Source of the DNA: an uncultured Alistipes sp.
GTDB taxonomy: Bacteria; Bacteroidota; Bacteroidia; Bacteroidales; Rikenellaceae
DNA: 64,000 nucleotides
Direction: 5' to 3'
Assembly: GCA_949288735.1 (NCBI GenBank)
Contig: CASELE010000003.1
Coordinates: 1-64,000, forward strand
In this document: piece after piece, positions 33,170 to 41,823 of the stretch
How positions within the stretch are numbered: position 1 is the first letter of the stretch
Layout of the letters: every line of letters starts with the position of its first letter
The notes under the pieces: model-generated
The model's input: only the letters and a program-made list of their open reading frames with translations
Databases searched by the model: none
Told to the model about the DNA's origin: nothing
Made by a program: the position numbers and the translations under genes

Positions 33170-34188
33170 CACTTCGAATTTTGTTTGTAGTACTTGATCA
33201 TCTTGGGTATCACCTCGTTCACATCGCCCGTAATCGCATAGTCGGCAATCTTGTTGATCGGGGCGTCGGGATCCGTATTGATCGATATGATCATCGACGA
33301 CTGGTCCATACCGGCCGTATGCTGAATCTGACCCGAGATGCCGCAGGCGATGTAGAGCTTCGGACGTACCGTGACACCCGTCTGTCCGATCTGGCGCGCG
33401 TGGTCCGCAAAGCCGGCATCGACGGCGGCACGGCTGGCGCCTACCTCGCCGCCGAGAACCTCGGCCAGTTCGTGAACGAGGCGGAAATTCTCCTTCGAGC
33501 CCATGCCGTAGCCGCCTGCCACAATCACGCCCGCACCCTTGATGTCGATCTTGCGCTCCTCGATCTGCCGGTCGATGATCCGCACCGCCAGGTCCGTATC
33601 CTGCACATACTTTTTCCAGTCGATCGGACGCACCTCGCCCGCATGGGGAGCGGAAGCCTCCTCCTTGCGCATCACGCCTTCCCGCACGGTGGCCATCTGC
33701 GGACGGTGGTCCGGATTGACGATCGTGGCAATGATGTTGCCGCCGAATGCCGGACGGATCTGATAGAGCAGGTTCTTGTACTCGCGGCCCGTCTTGGGAT
33801 CGGTATGATCGCCGATGACGAGCTGCGTACAGTCGGCCGTCAGACCGCTGTGCAGGGCCGACGAGACGCGCGGCGCAAAGTCACGTCCCACGGGCGTAGC
33901 GCCGAAGAGGACGATCTGCGGCTGCTCCTGACGAACCAGACCGCACATCACGGCCGTATGGGGCAGCGTACGGAAGGGGGCGAAGATCGCATCGTCGGCC
34001 ACCCATACCGTATCGGCGCCGTAACGGGCCAGCTCCTTCTCGATGCCCGTCAGCTTCTCGCCGATAGCCACCGCCTCGAGTTTCACCTGCAGCGTGTCGG
34101 CCAGTTCGCGTCCTTTGGTCAGCAGTTCGAGGCTCACGTCAGCGACGGCCCCGTTTTCGAGTTCGATATATACGAATACGTTGTTCAT
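33169..34188 (-). CDS. etfA: Electron transfer flavoprotein, alpha subunit
   Basis: The 339-residue protein binds FAD and partners with EtfB. The C-terminal FAD domain shows GGYGMGSKENF, the conserved SRAAVDAGFADHARQIGQTG and CGISGQIQHTAGM, then INTDPDAPINKIADY. The N-terminal half has the usual Rossmann-like domain. It lies 15 bp after etfB and overlaps the acyl-CoA dehydrogenase start by 3-4 bp, so the three form one operon. Confidence 0.95.
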   Translation of the reverse strand: MNNVFVYIELENGAVADVSLELLTKGRELADTLQVKLEAVAIGEKLTGIEKELARYGADTVWVADDAIFAPFRTLPHTAVMCGLVRQEQPQIVLFGATPVGRDFAPRVSSALHSGLTADCTQLVIGDHTDPKTGREYKNLLYQIRPAFGGNIIATIVNPDHRPQMATVREGVMRKEEASAPHAGEVRPIDWKKYVQDTDLAVRIIDRQIEERKIDIKGAGVIVAGGYGMGSKENFRLVHELAEVLGGEVGASRAAVDAGFADHARQIGQTGVTVRPKLYIACGISGQIQHTAGMDQSSMIISINTDPDAPINKIADYAITGDVNEVIPKMIKYYKQNSK

Positions 34189-34203
34189 TGTCTGCGTGGT
34201 TGA

Positions 34204-35085
34204 TTAACCGAGCGTATGGCTCGCGATGAGTTCTACCATAAGGGTCTCGATGTCGCCGTCTGCGGCCGTGAGCTTCTTGGCCTCCTTGGCCTGGAAGACC
34301 ACGTTCTCGATCTTCTTCACCTTCGTGGGCGAACCGGTCAGGCCGAGCTGCTGCGGATCGGGATCGACATCGGCCGCCGCCCACTCGACGATACGGAGGT
34401 ACTCTCGCTCGGCGGCCCGCTTCGCCGCGGGCGAATCGGGTGCCGCAGTCATCTCCGACGGCGTGAGGGCACACTTGTACTTCATGACCCGCTTTGCATT
34501 GCAGGGACGGCATTCGGGGGCCGATCCGTTGACTGTCAGCACCATCGGGATGGGGCTCTCCACCACCTCGGCACCATGGTCCAGACGGCGGCGCACGACG
34601 AGCGAACGCTCTTTCAGTTCCACGACCTCCTCGGCATAGGTCACCTGGGGCAGACCGAGTTTCTCGGCCACCTGCGGACCCACCTGGGCCGTATCGCCGT
34701 CGATGGCCTGACGACCCGCGACAATCAGATCGGGGGCGATCCGGCGCAACGCGCACGAGAGGGCATAGGAGGTAGCGAGCGTATCCGAACCGGCGAATTC
34801 ACGACCCGAAAGAAGATAGCCGCCGTCGGCACCGCGGAACATGGCATCGCGGATGATATCGGCGGCACGGGCGGGTCCCATCGAAAGCACGCGCACCGTG
34901 GCTTCACCTCCGGCCATCTCACGGATGCGGAGCGCCATCTCGAGCGCATTCAGATCTTCGGGATTGAAGATCGCAGGCAACGCAGAGCGGTTGACCGTAC
35001 CCTCGGGGGTCATGGCATCCTTGCCCACGTTGCGGGTATCGGGCACCTGCTTTGCCAGAACGACAATGTTGAGTTGTTTTTTCAT
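34204..35085 (-). CDS. etfB: Electron transfer flavoprotein, beta subunit
   Basis: The 293-residue protein starts MKKQLNIVVLAKQVPDT, the usual EtfB opening. It includes NPEDLNALEMALRIRE, then GRQAIDGDTAQVGPQVAEKL with the AMP-binding loop, and PIPMVLTVNGSAPECRP. In the family, the beta subunit binds AMP or, in bifurcating forms, a second FAD; which applies cannot be decided here. It is the first gene of the etfB-etfA-acyl-CoA dehydrogenase operon. Confidence 0.94.
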   Translation of the reverse strand: MKKQLNIVVLAKQVPDTRNVGKDAMTPEGTVNRSALPAIFNPEDLNALEMALRIREMAGGEATVRVLSMGPARAADIIRDAMFRGADGGYLLSGREFAGSDTLATSYALSCALRRIAPDLIVAGRQAIDGDTAQVGPQVAEKLGLPQVTYAEEVVELKERSLVVRRRLDHGAEVVESPIPMVLTVNGSAPECRPCNAKRVMKYKCALTPSEMTAAPDSPAAKRAAEREYLRIVEWAAADVDPDPQQLGLTGSPTKVKKIENVVFQAKEAKKLTAADGDIETLMVELIASHTLG

Positions 35086-35113
35086 ATGAAGAAAAAATAA
35101 GTTGCATATAACC

Positions 35114-35142
35114 CCGCGGAAGGCGACACCGCCCTTCCGCGG
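35114..35142 (-). terminator. Hairpin between purA and etfB
   Basis: CCGCGGAAGG (35114-35123) pairs with CCTTCCGCGG (35133-35142). It lies just after the purA stop in the leftward direction. No clean T-run follows directly. Confidence 0.6.
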
Positions 35143-35160
35143 CTGCGTCCGGACGTATCG

Positions 35161-36426
35161 CTACCGCACAATCGTCTCCGACCTGTCGGGGCCGACCGAG
35201 ACGATCCGTACGGGAACGCCCGTCGCGCGTTCGATGAACTCCACATAACGCTTGAATTCGGCGGGGAACTCCTCGTAGCGCTTCACGCTGCGCAAGTCGC
35301 ATTTCCAGCCGGCGAAATCCTCGTACAGAGGTTTCACCTCCCCGTCGAGCGCATAGGGGAACTCGTCCGTCCGCACGCCGTCCACCTCGTAGGCGGTGGC
35401 CACGCGGATCGTATCGAAGTCGTTCATCACGTCGGACTTCATCATGATGAGCTGCGTCACCCCGTTGATCATCACGGCATAGCGCAGAGCCACCAGATCG
35501 AGCCAGCCGCATCGCCGCTCGCGCCCGGTGACGGCGCCGTATTCATGGCCCAGGTCACGCAAACGCGCCCCTGTCTCGTCGAAGAGTTCGGTCGGGAAGG
35601 GACCGCTGCCTACGCGCGTACAGTAGGCCTTGAAAATACCGTAGACTTCGCCGATCCGGCTCGGTGCCACACCCAGACCGGTGCATACGCCTGCACAGAC
35701 CGTATTCGACGAGGTGACGAAGGGATACGATCCGAAATCGACGTCGAGCAACGTACCCTGCGCCCCTTCGGCGAGCACGCTCCGCCCTTCGGTCAGGGCC
35801 TTGTTGATGACATACTCACTGTCGATCAGCCGGAAACGGAGCAGATACTCCGTCGCTTCGAACCACCGTTCCTCCAGCTCGCCGACATCGCAGGAGTGCC
35901 CCATCCCGCGCAGCATCGCCTCGTGACGCGACTTGGCCGCAGCATAGCGCTCGCGGAAGTCGGGCCGCAGCAGATCGCCCACACGGAGGCCGTTACGGCT
36001 CGTCTTGTCCGTATAGGTCGGACCTATGCCCTTGCCCGTCGTGCCGATTTTGGCTCCGCCCTTCGCCACCTCGTTGGCGGCATCGAGCAGACGGTGCGTC
36101 GGAAGGATCAGATGCGCCTTCTTCGATATGCAGAGCCGTTGCGTCAGGTCGTAGCCGGCCGCCGCAAGCGTTTCGGCCTCCTCACGGAAGAGGACAGGGT
36201 CGAGCACCACGCCGTTGCCTATGATATTCGTCTTGCCGCCCTGGAAGATTCCCGAAGGAATAGAGCGGAGGATGTATTTCTTCCCCTCGAACTCCAGCGT
36301 ATGGCCCGCATTCGGACCTCCCTGGAAGCGGGCTACGACCTCGTAGGAAGGAGTCAGCACGTCGACGACCTTGCCCTTGCCTTCGTCTCCCCACTGCAGA
36401 CCGAGGATGACATCCACTTTCTTCAT
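35161..36426 (-). CDS. purA: Adenylosuccinate synthetase
   Basis: The ATG at 36426 (MKKVDVILGLQWGDEGKGK) gives 421 residues. The enzyme makes adenylosuccinate from IMP, aspartate and GTP. The P-loop GLQWGDEGKGKVVD, GGPNAGHTLEFEG, GIGPTYTDKTSRNGLR, EGAQGTLLDVDFGSYPFVT and GRERRCGWLDLVALRYA are all present and in order. The 13 codons before it in the longer frame lie at the promoter and are rejected. Confidence 0.97.
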   Translation of the reverse strand: MKKVDVILGLQWGDEGKGKVVDVLTPSYEVVARFQGGPNAGHTLEFEGKKYILRSIPSGIFQGGKTNIIGNGVVLDPVLFREEAETLAAAGYDLTQRLCISKKAHLILPTHRLLDAANEVAKGGAKIGTTGKGIGPTYTDKTSRNGLRVGDLLRPDFRERYAAAKSRHEAMLRGMGHSCDVGELEERWFEATEYLLRFRLIDSEYVINKALTEGRSVLAEGAQGTLLDVDFGSYPFVTSSNTVCAGVCTGLGVAPSRIGEVYGIFKAYCTRVGSGPFPTELFDETGARLRDLGHEYGAVTGRERRCGWLDLVALRYAVMINGVTQLIMMKSDVMNDFDTIRVATAYEVDGVRTDEFPYALDGEVKPLYEDFAGWKCDLRSVKRYEEFPAEFKRYVEFIERATGVPVRIVSVGPDRSETIVR

Positions 36427-36466
36427 CGCATGAATCGTATTTAGCGCAAAAGACATTTTTTGCACC

Positions 36467-36498
36467 CAAAGATAGACATTTTTATCCTAAAAATCCAA
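36467..36498 (-). promoter_or_regulatory. Promoter of purA
   Basis: Read leftward, TATCTTTG occupies 36474-36467, with TTGG at 36498-36495 about 20 bp upstream. The resulting leader is about 35 bases. No PurR-like site was recognised. Confidence 0.65.
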
Positions 36499-36619
36499 TT
36501 TTCTCTGTCGCTTCGTCCCGGAACAATCCAGTCGAATCCGGGCAAAAAGACTGTATGACAACTTAAAACGCCCCATACGGACAGTTGCGGCCGTCGCGGA
36601 TACCGACCGACACCCGGCG

Positions 36620-37243
36620 TCAGGGGTAGACGACCCGGGTGGCGTCATCGACTCTCAGGTCGTCGATCCGCTGGCCTTCGGCCAAATAAATATAGGTAAG
36701 TTCCGGATTGCCGCGCGTCCACAGCAGCCGCATCGATAGGGAACACTCCTCTACGGCTATGTTTTCGAGACAGTTGTCGTGGCAGTCGAGCACCTCGAGC
36801 GAATGATTGTCCGCAAGGTCTATCCCGGTCAGCACGTTGCCGCCGCACCGCACTTCGCGCAGGCGCGCCAGAGAAGAGAGATCGAGCCGATCGAGCGCAC
36901 AGCCGTCACATGCGAGGCGTTCGAGCCGGCTGCAGGCGGAGAGGTCGAGCCGGGCCACGGGATTGTCGCCGCAATCGAGCGACACGAGACCCGAAAAGGC
37001 CTCTATACCCTGCATCGAACCGATACCGGCCCCGCGGCAGTCGAGCGAACGCACCGCCCGCGCCTCGTATCGCGAAAGCACTCCGTCTCCGTCGGTATCG
37101 CCGGCGGCGAGGCAGATCCGTTCGAAAGCCGCATCGGCGAAGCGGACCCGGGACAGTCGCTCCTCTTCGGCAAGACGGTCGTCGACGAGGCCGCACGAAA
37201 CACCGAGCGACAATACACCGCAGAGGATGAGGAGCCGCTTCAT
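36620..37243 (-). CDS. Leucine-rich-repeat lipoprotein with an EF-hand-like loop
   Basis: The 207-residue protein has a signal with lipobox GVSCG, so it is an envelope lipoprotein. Residues about 48-60 read DTDGDGVLSRYEA, a calcium-binding EF-hand/dockerin-like loop. Then come about five short repeats of the pattern L-x2-LDCxxN-x-L-x2-LDLS (for example LVSLDCGDNPVARLDLSAC), typical of Bacteroidetes LRR proteins. The function is probably protein or surface binding. It is 14 bp downstream of the acidic protein gene and may be co-transcribed. Confidence 0.75.
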   Translation of the reverse strand: MKRLLILCGVLSLGVSCGLVDDRLAEEERLSRVRFADAAFERICLAAGDTDGDGVLSRYEARAVRSLDCRGAGIGSMQGIEAFSGLVSLDCGDNPVARLDLSACSRLERLACDGCALDRLDLSSLARLREVRCGGNVLTGIDLADNHSLEVLDCHDNCLENIAVEECSLSMRLLWTRGNPELTYIYLAEGQRIDDLRVDDATRVVYP

Positions 37244-37257
37244 GCGCCCGGCCGCAA

Positions 37258-37590
37258 TCAGTCGTTCAGATCGTCGTCCGCCTCCTCCGAAAGTTCAGAA
37301 CCTCCCTCTTCCTGAATCTCGTCCGCCCCCTTGAGCTCGTCGTCGAAATAGTCCTTCTCGTCCTCCTCCTGGGCGTGGTCGTCGATCTTCACATCGATCT
37401 TCACCAGATAGGATACGTCGTCCGTATCGAACGGCACCGCATAGAAGAAATCGCCATTGGGCTTGTCTACCCGCATCATCGCATCGGTGAATCCGGCGGG
37501 ATAACAAGCCTTCACCGCCTCCTGAAGTTCGGGCGAGAGGTTGCGATAACTGATTACGAGGTGCTTTTTCGCCTTGCTCGGTATAGCCAT
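37258..37590 (-). CDS. Small acidic protein of unknown function
   Basis: From MAIPSKAKKHLVIS the protein has 110 residues. The first 70 are a compact domain (VISYRNLSPELQEAV, AVPFDTDDVSYLVKID) and the last 40 are almost wholly Asp/Glu. I do not recognise the domain, though similar conserved proteins occur in other Bacteroidales by my recollection. It is divergent from ligA. The longer frame crosses the divergent promoter and is rejected. Confidence 0.65.
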   Translation of the reverse strand: MAIPSKAKKHLVISYRNLSPELQEAVKACYPAGFTDAMMRVDKPNGDFFYAVPFDTDDVSYLVKIDVKIDDHAQEEDEKDYFDDELKGADEIQEEGGSELSEEADDDLND

Positions 37591-37719
37591 ACGTCGTTTG
37601 TGTGCTGAATTTCGCCGCAAGTATAAGCAAAATTTGTATACCGCGCCAAATCCGCAATTTTTTTTTCGTGTTTTTTCCGTTTTTCGCGCCGGGCCCGGGA
37701 AAACGGAGACAAAATACAC

Positions 37720-37727
37720 TATCTTTA
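37720..37727 (+). promoter_or_regulatory. -7-like element TATCTTTA of ligA
   Basis: TATCTTTA lies 8 bp before the ATG at 37736, so the leader would be very short. It deviates from TAnnTTTG only in the last base. Confidence 0.45.
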
Positions 37728-37735
37728 CCCGTGCA

Positions 37736-39970
37736 ATGAAGCCTCCAATGATCCGCGAACACATCGAAGAGCTGCGCCGGCAGCTCGAATACCACAACCG
37801 TAAATACTACATAGACAACGCTCCCGAGATCTCCGATTTCGAGTTCGACACCATGATGCACGAACTGCAGGAGCTCGAACGAGACCACCCCGAATACGCC
37901 GATCCCAACTCCCCCACCGCACGCGTGGGAAGCGATCTGACGGTCGAATTCCGCAGCGTGGAGCATCGCTTTCCGATGCTCTCGCTCGGCAACACCTATT
38001 CGCTCGACGAGCTGCACGACTTCATCGGCCGCATCGAGAAGGAGGTCGGGGAGACCGAATATGTCTGCGAGCTGAAGTTCGACGGGACGGCCATCTCGCT
38101 CACCTACGAAGAGGGGCGTCTCGCGCGTGCCGTGACGCGCGGCGACGGTACGCGCGGCGACGACGTAACGGCCAACGTTCGGACCATTCGCACCGTACCG
38201 CTCGTGCTGCAGGGTGACGACTGGCCCGCACTGTTCGAGATCCGGGGCGAGATTCTGATGCCCTACGCCTCGTTCGACCGGCTCAACGCCGAACGCGAGG
38301 CGGCCGGCGAACCCCTCTTCGCCAATCCGCGCAATGCGGCCGCCGGCACGCTCAAGCAGCAATCGTCGGCCGTGGCGGCCCGGCGCGGGCTCGACTGTAC
38401 GCTCTATCAGCTGGCCGGCGACGAACTGCCCTCCGACTCACACTGGGAGAACATGCAACGGGCCCGCACATGGGGGTTCAAGGTATCGGATGCCATGCGC
38501 ATATGCCGCACGGCCGGGGAGATCGACGCCTACATCAACCATTGGGACGATGCACGGCGGGGGCTTCCATTTCCTACCGACGGCGTGGTCGTTAAGGTGA
38601 ACCGCTACGACGTCCGGCGGGCGCTGGGGACGACTGCCAAAGCGCCGAAATGGGCCGTAGCCTACAAATTCAAGGCCGAGCAGGCCCTCACGCGGCTCGT
38701 GAACGTCGACTTCCAGGTAGGCCGCACGGGAGCCGTCACCCCCGTGGCGAACCTCGAACCGGTACAGCTGGCCGGCACGACCGTACGGCGTGCCACGCTC
38801 CACAATGCCGAACAGATGGCACTGCTCGACATCCGTCCGGGCGATACGGTCCGGGTCGAGAAGGGCGGCGAGATCATCCCCAAGATTACGGGTGTAGAGC
38901 TCGGACTGCGACCGGCCGACAGCCGTCCCTTCGCCTACATCGACCGCTGCCCCGTATGCGGTACGCCTCTCGTGCGCTACGAGGGTGAAGCCAAGCACTA
39001 CTGTCCGAACCAGAGCGGCTGCCGGCCCCAGATCATCGGCCGCATGGTCCACTTCGTCCGCCGCAAGGCTATGGACATCGAAGGATTGGGCGAAGAGCTC
39101 ATCGACCGGCTCTACGAAGCGGGGCTGCTCCACGACGTGGCCGATATCTACGACCTCGGTCCCGAGGCCGTAGCCCGCACCCGCATCACGGCCAAGCTCA
39201 CCGAAGGCCAGGCACTCCGCCTGATGCAGCAGTTGCGCGAAGGCAAGGGTTCGAACCATCAGGCGGTCCGCCGCCTCATCGCCGAAGGGGCCGTCGACGA
39301 TCCGGCGGAGATTCCGCTGCTGCCGCTCGACCGGCTGCTCGAGGTCGACGTCGAAAAGGAGATCGGGCGGAAGACGGCCGAACGCATCGTCCGGAACATC
39401 GCCGCGTCGAAGGAGGTTCCCTTCCGCCGCGTACTCTTCGCCCTCGGCATCCGTTTCGTGGGCGAAGCGACGGCCCGGAGTCTGGCACTCCATTTCCGTA
39501 CGCTCGACCGGCTGATGGAGGCTCCGCGCGAAGAGTTGCTTGCAGCCGAAGAGGTGGGCGAGAAGATCGCCGACTCCATCCTCGAATACTTCGCCGACCC
39601 GACGAACCGCCGCATCGTGGAACGGCTGCGCGCCGCAGGCATCCGCACCGAAGAGGAGGAAGGCGAACGGGAATCGGAACGTCTCGCAGGGTTGAGTTTC
39701 GTCATCTCGGGGAGCTTCCGTAACCGGAGCCGCGACGAACTGAAGCGGCTCATCGAACGTCACGGAGGACGCAATCTGGCGGCCGTATCGTCGGCAACCG
39801 ACTATCTCGTGGCGGGCGACAAGATGGGCCCCGCCAAGCGGCAGAAGGCCGAAAAGCTAGGTATCCGCATCATCTCCGAGGAGGAGTTCGAATCGCTCCT
39901 TCTCGGCGAAGGGCCTTCGGCCGCACTGCCTCCGCAACCACCGGCCGGAATGCAGGGTTCGCTCTTCTGA
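37736..39970 (+). CDS. ligA: NAD-dependent DNA ligase
   Basis: The 744-residue enzyme seals nicks using NAD. Domain Ia holds YYIDNAPEISDFEFD. The adenylation motif CELKFDGTAISL (active-site Lys) is near residue 120. The OB fold includes VGRTGAVTPVANLEPV, and a Cys4 zinc finger spans CPVCG to CPNQSGC near 405-430. The HhH region and the C-terminal BRCT domain (LAGLSFVISGSFRN onward) are complete. The ATG at 37736 or 37748 is the start; the long upstream frame lies opposite the acidic protein gene. Confidence 0.96.
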   Translation: MKPPMIREHIEELRRQLEYHNRKYYIDNAPEISDFEFDTMMHELQELERDHPEYADPNSPTARVGSDLTVEFRSVEHRFPMLSLGNTYSLDELHDFIGRIEKEVGETEYVCELKFDGTAISLTYEEGRLARAVTRGDGTRGDDVTANVRTIRTVPLVLQGDDWPALFEIRGEILMPYASFDRLNAEREAAGEPLFANPRNAAAGTLKQQSSAVAARRGLDCTLYQLAGDELPSDSHWENMQRARTWGFKVSDAMRICRTAGEIDAYINHWDDARRGLPFPTDGVVVKVNRYDVRRALGTTAKAPKWAVAYKFKAEQALTRLVNVDFQVGRTGAVTPVANLEPVQLAGTTVRRATLHNAEQMALLDIRPGDTVRVEKGGEIIPKITGVELGLRPADSRPFAYIDRCPVCGTPLVRYEGEAKHYCPNQSGCRPQIIGRMVHFVRRKAMDIEGLGEELIDRLYEAGLLHDVADIYDLGPEAVARTRITAKLTEGQALRLMQQLREGKGSNHQAVRRLIAEGAVDDPAEIPLLPLDRLLEVDVEKEIGRKTAERIVRNIAASKEVPFRRVLFALGIRFVGEATARSLALHFRTLDRLMEAPREELLAAEEVGEKIADSILEYFADPTNRRIVERLRAAGIRTEEEEGERESERLAGLSFVISGSFRNRSRDELKRLIERHGGRNLAAVSSATDYLVAGDKMGPAKRQKAEKLGIRIISEEEFESLLLGEGPSAALPPQPPAGMQGSLF

Positions 39971-40133
39971 ACACATGCCTAAAAAAGCTCCGGAGAGCGA
40001 ATCTCGCGCGGAAAATTTATGTAACTTTACACCGTAACGACCGTCGGAGATTCCGGTCGGCATCGGCCCGAAGCCCGATGCATCCACGGACACGACCGGA
40101 ACGCGACGGTTCCTTCAAAGTGCGAAACAGACC

Positions 40134-41024
40134 ATGAACCGACACAAGTTGAGCGGCGTAGGCGCCGCCCTGATCACCCCTTTCACCGACGACGGGCGCG
40201 TAGACTTCGAGGCGCTGGCCCGCATGGTGGACTATGTCATCGACGGAGGTACGGACTACATCGTAGTCCTCGGCACGACAGCCGAGACCCCGACGCTCTA
40301 TCTGCACGAGCGGGCCGTGGTCGCCATGTTCATCTCGAACCACATAGCGGGACGCGTTCCGCTGGTCATCGGCGTAGGCGGCAACTCCACCTCGGAGGTG
40401 CTGGATCAGCTGCGCGAATTCGACCTGCGCAAGGCCGACGCCATTCTGAGCGTCACACCCTACTATAACAAGCCTTCGCAGGAGGGGCTCTACCGCCACT
40501 TCCGCACCGTATCGGAACACTCGCCCGTGCCAGTCATTCTCTACAACGTACCGGGTCGCACGGGTGTGAACATGACCGACGAAACGACGCTCCGTCTTGC
40601 CGGAGAGCTGCCCAACGTACTAGGAATCAAGGAAGCGTCGGGCAATCTGGAGCAGATCCAGCGGATCATCGACCGCCGGCCCGAAGGATTCCTCGTCCTC
40701 TCGGGCGACGATGCTCTGGCCATAGAGGTCATGCGCCGCGGCGGCGACGGCGTGATCTCGGTCGCCGTGAACGCCTTTCCCGAACGCTTCATGCAGTGCA
40801 TGAACTACGCAAAGGGGGGTGACTTCGCCGCGGCCGACCGCGCCTACGCATCGCTCGACGAGGCGGTCCGCGCCCTCTTCGCCGAAGGCAATCCCACAGG
40901 CGTGAAGTGCGCCCTCACGGTCATGGGCCGCATCGGGCCCACGCTGCGCCTGCCTCTCGTCCCGGGGACGGAGGCTCTGGCCGAACGGTTCCGCAGGCTC
41001 ATCGCGGAATACGATTTGCGATAG
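40134..41024 (+). CDS. dapA: 4-hydroxy-tetrahydrodipicolinate synthase
   Basis: The 296-residue TIM-barrel enzyme condenses pyruvate with aspartate semialdehyde in the lysine and diaminopimelate pathway. It has LGTTAETPTLYLHER near 48, YYNKPSQEGLYRHF near 107-120, the catalytic Tyr in YNVPGRTGVNM, and the Schiff-base Lys in LGIKEASGNL near 163. A weak TAACTTTA -7-like box lies at 40022-40029. No other dap gene is adjacent; this separation is usual in Bacteroidetes. Confidence 0.95.
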   Translation: MNRHKLSGVGAALITPFTDDGRVDFEALARMVDYVIDGGTDYIVVLGTTAETPTLYLHERAVVAMFISNHIAGRVPLVIGVGGNSTSEVLDQLREFDLRKADAILSVTPYYNKPSQEGLYRHFRTVSEHSPVPVILYNVPGRTGVNMTDETTLRLAGELPNVLGIKEASGNLEQIQRIIDRRPEGFLVLSGDDALAIEVMRRGGDGVISVAVNAFPERFMQCMNYAKGGDFAAADRAYASLDEAVRALFAEGNPTGVKCALTVMGRIGPTLRLPLVPGTEALAERFRRLIAEYDLR

Positions 41025-41057
41025 ACACCGCTGTTATACGGAAAACGATTCGCAACG

Positions 41058-41819
41058 ATGCGTAGCACGACAGGAATACGACGAGGTTTCGGACTGCTTG
41101 TCTGCCTCATGCTCTCTCTTGCGGCAAGAGCCCAGGCTCCCGACGAGGAGCTGATCTTCGACCGGACGACCACGGCCTCTTCACCCTACTACTACCCCAA
41201 CCTGCTGATCCGCTACAATGCGGGCGACACGACCCTCACGAAGGAGGATTACCGTTATCTCTACTATGGTTATGCCTTCCGCGACGAGTACCGACCGCTC
41301 GAACCGAACGACGAGTTCGACCGTACATTGCTTATCGCCTCGCGCATCGACCCCGACCGGCCGCGCGTGGAGGACCTCGAGGAGTTGATTCTGGCCGGAC
41401 TCAAGGCTCTCGAACGCGATCCCTTCAGTCCGCGGCTGCTCAACCTGATGGCCTACGCCTACGGCGCACTGGGCAACTCCACGCAGGAGCGCATCTACTA
41501 CGACCGCATGAACAAGGTGATGGAGGCCATACGCTCGACGGGCGACGCCCTCACACAGCGCACGCCGCAGCATATCCTCATGTTCGACCATGCCCTCGAT
41601 CTGATGACGGCCGAGGGTCTCGCTCCGGGACGCAGCCGCGTGGTGAGCCGCACGACGGAGTATGTACCCCTCGTTGCGCCCGCCCGCATCGACGGACGCA
41701 AGATAAAGGGGCTCTACTTCGACTACAGCCGTATCTACCGCAACAAGCCCGACGGCTACGTCTTCAAACGCGAGCGGACATGGCAGTTCAACAACCTCAA
41801 ACCAAGAGAATACCGTTAA
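41058..41819 (+). CDS. DUF4919-type secreted protein
   Basis: The 253-residue protein has a signal peptide ending near ARAQAPDEE. YYYPNLLIRYNAGD and YRYLYYGYAFRDEYRPL recall DUF4919 of Bacteroidetes. The middle is helical, TPR-like (LILAGLKALERDPF, LMAYAYGALGNS). The end KGLYFDYSRIYRNKPDGY is also typical. Function is unknown. It is 4 bp ahead of the C11 peptidase and in the same transcript. Confidence 0.7.
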   Translation: MRSTTGIRRGFGLLVCLMLSLAARAQAPDEELIFDRTTTASSPYYYPNLLIRYNAGDTTLTKEDYRYLYYGYAFRDEYRPLEPNDEFDRTLLIASRIDPDRPRVEDLEELILAGLKALERDPFSPRLLNLMAYAYGALGNSTQERIYYDRMNKVMEAIRSTGDALTQRTPQHILMFDHALDLMTAEGLAPGRSRVVSRTTEYVPLVAPARIDGRKIKGLYFDYSRIYRNKPDGYVFKRERTWQFNNLKPREYR

Positions 41820-41823
41820 AACC

